A DNA stretch of 6,624 bases from Pseudomonadota bacterium. GTDB lineage: Bacteria; Desulfobacterota; DSM-4660; Desulfatiglandales; B25-G16. Location: contig DAOVRY010000046.1 of the NCBI GenBank assembly GCA_030633645.1, positions 1 to 6,624 on the forward strand, in the 5' to 3' direction. This document shows, one piece after another, positions 1 through 5,307 of this stretch (positions are counted from its first letter, which is position 1; every line of letters begins with the position of its first letter). The notes below the pieces were generated by a model. The model saw only the letters and a list, made by a program, of their open reading frames with translations. It made no database searches and was not told where the DNA came from. Made by a program: the position numbers and the translations under genes.

Positions 1-830
1 AAGAACACAAAGCAGTTTATTAGAATAATGCCAATGGTAATGAAGGGGGGGTTTCGTTTGCTGAGTTTAGCGCTCAGAGGGATGATAAGCATGGAAATTC
101 CCTTTACCTAGCTTGATGGTTTGACGAGCTTTCTTTTTGTTAATCGGTACGTTCCCTATTTTTCTAAAGCTCTCTCACCATGCTGGGAGATCGTGGGGAG
201 CGCCTAAAAGAGGCTGGCAAACCAAGGTGCTCACGGCTGAGCGTGAGCTTGAAAAGCGAGATAGGGTATGATCTGCCAAAGGGATGATACCGGATTGTAC
301 AACGTTAGGATAGGGAAAAATGGAATTTTTCTTGGCAAAAGAAAACCCGTCTTTTCACTACCAATCATGGTGCCACTGGAGACCACCCGGATGACCACAA
401 CCTGATGATCAAATGGTTGGCCGGATCATGCAGGTGATAGTGGAACTCGCTTCATGGGGGAGGGAAATACTCATCATTTCGGCTGCGTTCTGATCTCCGG
501 TCTGTGTTTGCGGTTTGAAGTGGATGAATTCAGCATTGCGAAGTTTTCTGTTTTCCCCTATTATTGGGCTGGGACTAACCATGGCGATGCTAGTGGAACC
601 CCCCGAAGTCGCAGCCCTCGGGCAGCTCGGGCATATTGGAGTGGGCCAAGCTAACCTGATCAAACGTATCGATTTCCCCATAACCGGTTTTTGGCCATGT
701 ATCTATTTTCAGGCAATCTACCGGAGCCGTCGTGGTTAGCAAAAAACCATTGCCAACATGGGAGGGAAAATCTTCGCCCCGCTCCATAGGTACTTTGAAC
801 AACAGAGCACTTGCTAGAAGTCCTGATTAC
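1..830. other. Long stretch without a supportable gene
   Basis: I find no intact coding region, tRNA, rRNA or transposon ends here. The three forward frames are interrupted repeatedly. The open stretches that exist (reverse strand 409-681 and 590-802, forward 454-654 and 515-739) overlap one another, lack convincing ribosome binding sites and show no motif I recognise. A 35-codon forward reading from ATG 180 to a TGA near 287 is also unsupported. The lack of any clear gene just upstream of a decayed acyl-CoA synthetase fragment suggests a region undergoing gene loss, but I cannot name what was lost. It could also be partly regulatory or non-coding RNA sequence; I saw no diagnostic structure. 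Confidence 0.5.
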
Positions 831-833
831 CCG

Positions 834-928
834 GGAAAAAAGGGTGTTTCAGCGACAAATGTGCTTGACGGGATTTCCCTAAATCAAATAGAAATAAGTG
901 GTGAACCTTAATTTCCAGGGCACAGAAT
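834..928 (+). pseudogene. Frame-shifted upstream remnant of ADP-forming acyl-CoA synthetase alpha part
   Basis: In forward frame 3, positions 834-872 read GKKGVSATNVLDG. This resembles the family's stretch of the type GKKAV-S-HT-x-x-LAG, which joins the succinyl-CoA-ligase-like domain to the last domain of the alpha part. The downstream frame (frame 2) reads RAQNMEEFFD from 917, matching the usual R-x-x-x-x-EELFD that follows. In typical family members the distance from the SHT motif to EELFD is about 28 codons; here it is 83 nt, 28 codons minus one base, so a single-base deletion between about 875 and 916 explains the frame change. Frame 3 then stops at TAA 909-911. The histidine expected before the threonine is absent (S-A-T). 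In the related SucD protein the equivalent GHAG histidine is the phosphorylated catalytic residue. Similarity of the frame-3 part is short, so this is probable rather than certain. Confidence 0.5.
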
Positions 929-1555
929 ATGGAAGAGTTTTTTGATTTGACTAAGGCCTTTGCATTTCTGGATGTACCAAAAGGAAATAATCTAGCCATC
1001 ATAACGCTTTCAGGAGGCGAAGGGGTGCTGGCTACAGATATCTGTGAAACCATTTGTCTCAGGATGGCACAGCTCAGTGATAGTACATACCAGAGGCTCA
1101 AGAGGATCTTTCCCCCATGGGAAATCCCTCTGAATCCCATTGATGCGGGCGTGTGTCTGGAGTTTCATCTCTCCGGTATTGTGAAGGTTTTTGATGGCCT
1201 GAAAGCCATACCAGAAGATGAACATGTGGATTGTGTGGTTATGCAGCTGCCTCCCGATCTTTTTGGACGTGACTCAGAAAATGAAGATCTCTCTGCTGAG
1301 ACATTTGATCTTCTGAAGGAAGAATACACCCAAGCGTATGTAAACATAAAAAGGATTGGAAAGCCATTTGCTCTGTGGCGTACGTCGATGGACCAAGTGG
1401 AAGATGAATGGGTTGAGATATTTGAGTCCCATTCCCTTCCTGTATTTCAATCCTCAGAAAGGGCAATAAAGACCCTGTCGGCCCTGTATGAATATAGTAA
1501 CCACCGTATGAGAGAAACCGGGAGCTCTGTTGAAACACATGACACTAAGGGTTGA
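929..1555 (+). CDS. Truncated acyl-CoA synthetase (ADP/NDP-forming), last domain of the alpha part only
   Basis: This 208-residue open frame matches the C-terminal domain of the alpha part of ADP-forming acetyl/acyl-CoA synthetases, enzymes that interconvert acyl-CoA plus ADP and phosphate with acid, CoA and ATP. Visible family features are EEFFDLTKAF at residues 2-11, SGGEGVLATD at 28-37 (usually NxGGPGVLATD), FPPWEIPLNPID at 61-72 (usually LPPxxxxxNPVD) and the hydrophobic strand VDCVVMQLPP at 100-109. Missing are the N-terminal CoA-binding Rossmann domain, the succinyl-CoA-ligase domain with the catalytic histidine, and an ATP-grasp domain, so it cannot be a complete enzyme. ATG 929 is the first start in this frame after the TGA at 902-904, and it lies inside the homology (RAQN precedes it), so it is probably a chance start in a pseudogene. 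Only a weak AGGG at 917-920 lies upstream. A retained role as a stand-alone domain is possible but unlikely. Confidence 0.75.
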   Translation: MEEFFDLTKAFAFLDVPKGNNLAIITLSGGEGVLATDICETICLRMAQLSDSTYQRLKRIFPPWEIPLNPIDAGVCLEFHLSGIVKVFDGLKAIPEDEHVDCVVMQLPPDLFGRDSENEDLSAETFDLLKEEYTQAYVNIKRIGKPFALWRTSMDQVEDEWVEIFESHSLPVFQSSERAIKTLSALYEYSNHRMRETGSSVETHDTKG

Positions 1556-1674
1556 AAAGAGAAAGCCCATTGAAGGTTTCGGAGGTTCTTTCCACCTTGG
1601 GCCGCATATCAGAGGCCTTTTGGGGGCGGGCGATTTATGCGGTGCCCAGAAGATGGTGAATATCCGCCTCTGAC

Positions 1675-1681
1675 GAGGGAG
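1675..1681 (+). promoter_or_regulatory. Ribosome binding site for the coiled-coil gene
   Basis: GAGGGAG lies 9 nt before ATG 1691. It supports that start over the longer reading from ATG 1637, whose extra 18 residues do not look like a natural N-terminus. Confidence 0.55.
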
Positions 1682-1690
1682 TCCAATGAT

Positions 1691-2149
1691 ATGAAAGAAA
1701 AGCTTACACTGGAAATAGAAAGGGAAACCGATGATGCGAGCCCTAAGGTTGGCGTATCAGTCACTTCTGACATAGCCAACGGTGAAGGATCAAAGCTGAG
1801 TGGATCAGTTTTGCTGGTACCAAAATGTAGTTCATATGAAATGTTGGAAAGAGAGGTTGCGCATGTTAAGGAAGAACTTGATACCCTGCTGAAAAAGTCG
1901 CAGCAGTTATTTGAGTCGGAGCGGAAAGCAGAAAGCCTGGAATTGGATGAAAATTTGGGCGCCAAAGAGATATGGGATATCTTATCCACTATCGAGGATC
2001 CCGAATCGTTAATAAAGGAATTTAATGGCCTGAGCCATGAAAAGAGACTCGAGGTAGCAGATTACGTGTTTACGAACTGTAATGTCTTCTCCGGCGTTGC
2101 CTCTGTCTTCTCTATGAGATACAATAATGAAGAGGCCAAGTTGGAGTAG
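1691..2149 (+). CDS. Coiled-coil protein of unknown function upstream of the ArsA-type ATPase
   Basis: I do not recognise a named family for this 152-residue protein. Residues 1-45 are polar and rich in Ser, Glu and Asp, with alternating strand-like segments (KLTLEIE, KVGVSVTS, GSVLLVP). Residues 49-82 form a likely coiled coil: hydrophobic residues at 52, 56, 59, 63, 66 and 73 follow a heptad rhythm in a Glu/Lys-rich helix. Residues 90-123 are predicted helical, and the end (about 124-145) has a distinctive aromatic, Ser/Asn-rich stretch containing NCNVFSGVASVF. There is no signal peptide, membrane segment or metal motif. It ends 116 nt before the ATPase gene, on the same strand, and may share its transcript. 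By position it could be a partner or adaptor of the ATPase; that is inference only. Start chosen by the GAGGGAG site. Confidence 0.7.
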   Translation: MKEKLTLEIERETDDASPKVGVSVTSDIANGEGSKLSGSVLLVPKCSSYEMLEREVAHVKEELDTLLKKSQQLFESERKAESLELDENLGAKEIWDILSTIEDPESLIKEFNGLSHEKRLEVADYVFTNCNVFSGVASVFSMRYNNEEAKLE

Positions 2150-2265
2150 ATTATTGGTATTGTTTAAAAGTACTGGTACAGACAGTGCTGGGTGACCATT
2201 CTGCCAGAACTTTTCGACGATACTAGACCGTCTGATTTTAGAACAGTAGGTACACACGAGGGAAA

Positions 2266-3471
2266 ATGCGCATCATAATGTTTGCAGGCAAAGGAGGAGT
2301 TGGCAAGACCAGTGTTGCCAGTGCAACGGGAATAAGGGCGGCTGCAATGGGCCATAGGACCTTGATAATGTCCCTGGATATTGCACACAGCCTGAGCGAT
2401 ATCTTTGCTCTGGATAAGGGTTTGGTAGATCAAAACAAGGGGTTGCCTGTCAAGATTGAGGATCGGCTGTGGATCCAGGAACTGGATATCCAGGAAGAGA
2501 TCCAGAGGAACTGGAAAGATGTGTATAAATATATAGCCACCTTGTTTAACACAACGGGTTTTGATGAGATATTGGCCGAAGAGCTGGCTGTTCTGCCAGG
2601 CATGGAAGAGGTGAGCTCTCTTCTCTATATAAATCGATATGTGCAGGAAGACGATTTTGATGTGATCATTCTGGACTGCGCGCCCACAGGCGAGTCTTTG
2701 AGGTTCATCAGTATTCCCGGTACACTCGAATGGTATATTCGAAAGATATTCAAGATACAACGCAGGGTGGTGAGTTACATCAGACCCGTTGTCAGACGTT
2801 TTTACGATATACCCCTCCCGGAGGATGATTACTTTAAGGCCCTTCAAAATCTTTTTGAGAGACTTGAGGGGATAGATGCGATCCTTACCGATCCGGGCAT
2901 AACAACAGTACGGCTCGTGGTCAATCCTGAGAAGATCGTTCTAAAAGAGACACAGAGGATTTTTTTGTATTTTTCGCTCTATAAGATGTGCATAGATGCG
3001 ATAGTCATGAACAGGATTTTGCCGCCGACTATTGAAGAGAAGTACTTTGATGACTGGAAGGAATCACAGAGACGATACCTAAAATTGGCGGAGGAGTATT
3101 TTAGTCCTGTGCCCATATTGCCGGTAAATCTCTTGCAAAGTGAGCCCCTGGGAAAGGAAAACCTCGCAAAACTTGGTGCAGACATCTATGGTGAGCATGA
3201 CCCAACACAACGTTTCTATGATGAGCAGCCCTATGAGTTTCAACAGAGGAACGGCCAATTTATTATAAGGATTAAGCTCCCGTTCATCTCTAAGGAAGCG
3301 GTAGAGCTAAACAGACTGCCAGAGGAGGTGGTTGTCAGGGTGGGGGAATTCAAGAAACATATCCTGTTGCCCAGACATGTGTCTGCCTATAAAGATGTTA
3401 AGGCAAAAATGGATGGGTCTTATTTAGATATCATTTTTGGAGGAAAGAAGGATGGAAAAGAGGAATCCTAA
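2266..3471 (+). CDS. ArsA/Get3-family ATPase with C-terminal HSP20-like domain
   Basis: A 401-residue cytoplasmic ATPase of the SIMIBI class. The deviant Walker A motif GKGGVGKTS is at residues 8-16, with the signature lysine K9 that acts across the dimer and the P-loop lysine K14. Switch I reads SLDIAHSLSD at 36-45, with the expected catalytic Asp at 38; the family form is usually STDPAHSLSD. Switch II reads DCAPTGESLRF at 137-147. The segment LAVLPGMEEVSSLL near 106-119 is also typical of the family. Residues about 329-392 form a beta-rich HSP20-like (alpha-crystallin type) tail, known on many ArsA-like ATPases. It has one ATPase half, unlike the two-half E. coli ArsA, and no arsR, arsB or arsC lies nearby, so arsenite efflux is unlikely. 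Get3-like protein targeting or chaperoning is more plausible but unproven. The start at ATG 2266 gives the usual short MRIIMFAGKGG N-terminus, with GAGGG at 2258-2262 unusually close. Confidence 0.93.
   Translation: MRIIMFAGKGGVGKTSVASATGIRAAAMGHRTLIMSLDIAHSLSDIFALDKGLVDQNKGLPVKIEDRLWIQELDIQEEIQRNWKDVYKYIATLFNTTGFDEILAEELAVLPGMEEVSSLLYINRYVQEDDFDVIILDCAPTGESLRFISIPGTLEWYIRKIFKIQRRVVSYIRPVVRRFYDIPLPEDDYFKALQNLFERLEGIDAILTDPGITTVRLVVNPEKIVLKETQRIFLYFSLYKMCIDAIVMNRILPPTIEEKYFDDWKESQRRYLKLAEEYFSPVPILPVNLLQSEPLGKENLAKLGADIYGEHDPTQRFYDEQPYEFQQRNGQFIIRIKLPFISKEAVELNRLPEEVVVRVGEFKKHILLPRHVSAYKDVKAKMDGSYLDIIFGGKKDGKEES
3439..3443 (+). promoter_or_regulatory. Ribosome binding site inside the ATPase gene
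   Basis: GGAGG lies within the last codons of the ATPase gene, 8 nt before ATG 3452. It fixes the start of the next gene at 3452, not at TTG 3437, which lies upstream of this site. Confidence 0.75.
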
Positions 3472-3700
3472 AGAAAAAGAGGACATAGGCACAGAGGAGG
3501 CCTTTCGGTCTCTTGGCCGGTTTTTTTCTTGGATGGAGGGAAGAATCGTGCCCCATGGTGAGTTTCGGGAACATATGAAGAAGAGCAGGCTGGAGTGTTT
3601 GAAAGGGATCAAATCCCTGATTGATAAGAGGATAGCTGATCTAGAGAAAGGGCAACCTAAAAGGGAAGACAAGAAGACCACCCGGGTAAAGGTAGATTAG
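3452..3700 (+). CDS. Small helical protein of unknown function, coupled to the ATPase
   Basis: An 82-residue charged protein I cannot assign to a named family. After a Lys/Glu-rich start, residues 14-25 (EEAFRSLGRFFSW) form an amphipathic helix. A second, longer helix at about 38-64 contains REHMKKSRLECLKGIKSLID followed by KRIADLEKG. The tail is basic and ends in RVKVD. I recall small bacterial proteins with a similar helix (R-x-x-x-x-E-x-L-x-A-x-x-x-L-I-D pattern) and a short RVxVE-like end, but cannot name a family. The gene starts 20 nt inside the ATPase gene with its own GGAGG, which implies co-transcription and probable translational coupling, hence similar expression of the two proteins. 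No membrane segment, signal peptide or catalytic motif is visible. A small regulator or partner of the ATPase is the natural guess. Confidence 0.8.
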   Translation: MEKRNPKEKEDIGTEEAFRSLGRFFSWMEGRIVPHGEFREHMKKSRLECLKGIKSLIDKRIADLEKGQPKREDKKTTRVKVD

Positions 3701-3721
3701 ACAGAGGCTCGGCAGAGGAAA

Positions 3722-3727
3722 GGGGAG
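3722..3727 (+). promoter_or_regulatory. Ribosome binding site for the Smr gene
   Basis: GGGGAG lies 9 nt before ATG 3737, inside a purine run (3717-3736). A second purine block, AAGGGG at 3731-3736, touches the start codon and is too close to serve by itself. Confidence 0.55.
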
Positions 3728-3736
3728 CTGAAGGGG

Positions 3737-4033
3737 ATGGATGATTCGCCTGTGGAAATCCCGATTGATGGGGTGATAGACCTGCACACCTTTGCACCAC
3801 GGGATGCTGCCGATGTTGTAGATGAATATCTGAGTGTCTGCTCCCAGAAAGGAATACTGGAAGTCAAGATAATTCACGGCAAGGGTAAGGGTGTTTTGCG
3901 CCGGACTGTAGAGTCTGCCTTACAGAGGCATCCTCTCGTCCTCTCCTTCACACAAGACCGGGGCCCCTCCAACTGGGGTGCAACTATTGTTTTTTTAAGG
4001 CGTTCTGAGAACCCTCCACAGGGTATCCTCTAG
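3737..4033 (+). CDS. Stand-alone Smr domain protein
   Basis: A 98-residue protein that is almost entirely one Smr (small MutS-related) domain, the module found at the C-terminus of MutS2 and as a separate protein, where it binds or nicks DNA or RNA. Motif 1 is IDLHTFAPRDA at residues 14-24, corresponding to the LDLHG motif with Thr in place of Gly after the histidine. Motif 2 is IIHGKGKGVLRRTV at 45-58, corresponding to HGxGxGxLR. The closing NWGATIVFL at 78-86 matches the G-A-T-x-V strand. The LDLHTF variant is, from memory, common among short Smr proteins of Desulfobacterota-like bacteria. It lies 36 nt after the 82-residue gene and probably shares its transcript; a functional link to the ATPase is not evident from the sequence. 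Nuclease activity is not guaranteed, because not all Smr proteins cut. Confidence 0.9.
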   Translation: MDDSPVEIPIDGVIDLHTFAPRDAADVVDEYLSVCSQKGILEVKIIHGKGKGVLRRTVESALQRHPLVLSFTQDRGPSNWGATIVFLRRSENPPQGIL

Positions 4034-4116
4034 CCGTCTATAAAGAGCAAGATCTTAACATTTGTATCAGGTTTTTGTAATACCACTAAGATGCAAAGGA
4101 TAATTGGAATCGTAGA

Positions 4117-4202
4117 ACGGTTGCGGTTGTGCAGCTCGAAACGGTTAACGGTTAACGTCGTACGAAACCAGAAGCGCAACCGTATAACTTTAGACGAAAC
4201 CA
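4117..4202. repeat. Cluster of short direct and inverted repeats
   Basis: ACGGTTGCG (4117-4125) and CGCAACCGT (4175-4183) form a perfect 9-bp inverted repeat with a 49-nt interval. Within or beside it, CGGTTG is repeated in tandem (4118-4129), CGGTTAA is repeated in tandem (4142-4155, giving two GTTAAC palindromes), and CGAAAC occurs three times (4137-4142, 4163-4168, 4195-4200); the last two copies extend to CGAAACCA. Possible readings are operator sites for a regulator, a folded leader RNA, or the eroded end of a mobile element. Confidence 0.6.
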
Positions 4203-4221
4203 ACATCGCTTCGCTAGTAAT

Positions 4222-4227
4222 AAGGAG
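4222..4227 (+). promoter_or_regulatory. Ribosome binding site for the channel gene
   Basis: AAGGAG, a near-ideal site, lies 5 nt before ATG 4233 and confirms that start. Confidence 0.7.
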
Positions 4228-4232
4228 TAATA

Positions 4233-5189
4233 ATGAGAGCTAGATTCCGATCCTTTAGTCTCCTATTCTTTGCAGTGCTGTGTTTTTTGATAGCCCTGCC
4301 CTTTATTCTTGAGTCCGTGCTGGGAATCCAAATTAGTACCGAACTTGCCTGGCTTAATAAAGGTATCAGCATCGGCAAGGCAAAGATCACTATACTCAAC
4401 GTGTGCTATGTCATCATTTTTCTTCTTCTTATCGGCCATATCTCAAGGATTATCAAGAAGGCTTTGCAGGACGAGGTGCTCCCCCGTACCAGGCTGGATA
4501 TCGGGGCAAGGGCATCATTGGTAAATATTGTTATTTACTCCCTCTGGGTTTTGGCTATCTATACCGGGATCAATATCCTAGGGATTGATCTCTCATCCCT
4601 GGCCTTCATGGCAGGGGCCCTTGGAATCGGGATTGGCTTTGGCCTGCAAAATATTGTCAATAATTTTGTTAGCGGTATCGTTCTTCTCTTTGACCCCTCT
4701 ATCCAGGTAGGTGATATGGTCCAGATCGGGGAAGATTGGGGAACAGTGGATAGAATTAACATGAGAACTACCATCGTCCAGAGCTTTGACAATGCAGCTC
4801 TGATTATCCCTAACTCTCAGATGCTTTCAAATAGGGTTACCAATTGGTCTTATAAGGATCCAAAGGTAAGGCGCCAGGTGGATGTTGGTGTGGCTTATGG
4901 TTCAGATGTTCAACTGGTGCGCACAGTCCTGTTAGAGATTGTTCATGATATGCCTGAGATAATGGATGATCCTGGTCCCCGGGTAGATTTCAGTGATTTT
5001 GCTGACAGTGCGCTTATCTTCAGGGTTCGGTTCTGGATAACCTCACCTAATTTCTGGCTAACCGCACCGACCGAGCTCAGGTTTCGAATTGATGAGGAAT
5101 TCAAAAAACACGGCATAGAGATAGCATTCCCACAGCAGGATATCCACATCAGGAGTGCCCCCGGTCTTGAGGAGATCATAAAACCATAA
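4233..5189 (+). CDS. MscS-family mechanosensitive ion channel
   Basis: A 318-residue inner-membrane channel of the small-conductance MscS family, which opens under membrane tension to release solutes during osmotic downshift. Likely membrane segments are residues 8-26, 52-74, 95-117 and the pore-lining TM3 at about 120-152. TM3 has the family's Gly/Ala packing pattern in AGALGIGIGFGLQN (127-140), followed by NNFVSGIVLLFDP (143-155). The beta domain begins at 155, with VGDMVQIGEDWGTVDRI (159-175) the typical strand pair, and PNSQMLSNRVTNWS follows. The cytoplasmic alpha/beta vestibule domain fills the rest, including the late FPQQDIHI-type strand. There is no signal peptide or large periplasmic N-terminal domain, so this is an MscS-size or YbdG-like member and not an MscK type. 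Length is close to E. coli MscS (286) with one extra N-terminal segment. It stands 199 nt from the Smr gene and 118 nt from the next gene, so it is probably its own transcription unit. Confidence 0.95.
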   Translation: MRARFRSFSLLFFAVLCFLIALPFILESVLGIQISTELAWLNKGISIGKAKITILNVCYVIIFLLLIGHISRIIKKALQDEVLPRTRLDIGARASLVNIVIYSLWVLAIYTGINILGIDLSSLAFMAGALGIGIGFGLQNIVNNFVSGIVLLFDPSIQVGDMVQIGEDWGTVDRINMRTTIVQSFDNAALIIPNSQMLSNRVTNWSYKDPKVRRQVDVGVAYGSDVQLVRTVLLEIVHDMPEIMDDPGPRVDFSDFADSALIFRVRFWITSPNFWLTAPTELRFRIDEEFKKHGIEIAFPQQDIHIRSAPGLEEIIKP

Positions 5190-5299
5190 CAATGCAGGAA
5201 CTGTGTACACCCTCAATTAGATTTGAGATCTTCTAGCCGGCACACTTACGAGAAGCTCAGTCTATTAAAGAGGGAATTATACCCTCACGTACTGATTGG

Positions 5300-5306
5300 A
5301 AGGTGA
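5300..5306 (+). promoter_or_regulatory. Ribosome binding site for the acyl-CoA synthetase gene
   Basis: AAGGTGA matches the GGTGA part of the 16S-complementary AGGAGGTGA. It lies just ahead of ATG 5308, a rather short spacing. Confidence 0.5.
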
Positions 5307-5307
5307 T

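Larger units (their letters stand above)
4034..4232. promoter_or_regulatory. Intergenic region before the channel gene, probably holding its promoter
   Basis: This 199-nt gap separates the ATPase/Smr cluster from the channel gene and contains the repeat cluster at 4117-4202. The length and repeats suggest that transcription of the channel starts here independently. I could not pick out a convincing -35/-10 pair or an intrinsic terminator for the upstream cluster. Confidence 0.35.

Noticed and set aside
409..681. Reverse-strand open frame of 90 codons
   Set aside because: No ribosome binding site or recognisable motif; it overlaps other equally weak open frames and composition resembles antisense translation.
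515..739. Forward open frame of 74 codons with an LGHIGVG stretch
   Set aside because: I considered it as a remnant of the synthetase N-terminal domains, but I could not align it with the family motifs.
590..802. Reverse-strand open frame of 70 codons
   Set aside because: No motif and no supporting context; partly overlaps the previous one in another frame.
1573..1598. AAGGT/ACCTT pair after the synthetase remnant as a terminator
   Set aside because: Only 5-bp arms, a 16-nt interval and no following T run.
1637..1690. Longer start for the coiled-coil protein
   Set aside because: The extra 18 residues look non-native and a good GAGGGAG site precedes the ATG at 1691.
2164..2847. Reverse-strand open frame of 227 codons across the start of the ATPase gene
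   Set aside because: It lies antisense to a gene with unmistakable ArsA motifs, has no recognisable domain and is a shadow of the biased codon use on the + strand.
3437..3451. TTG start for the 82-residue protein
   Set aside because: The GGAGG at 3439-3443 lies after it and is correctly spaced for ATG 3452.
2266..3471. Arsenite efflux ATPase (arsA)
   Set aside because: Single ATPase half, HSP20-like tail, no Cys-rich metal site and no ars genes nearby; the gene symbol would mislead.
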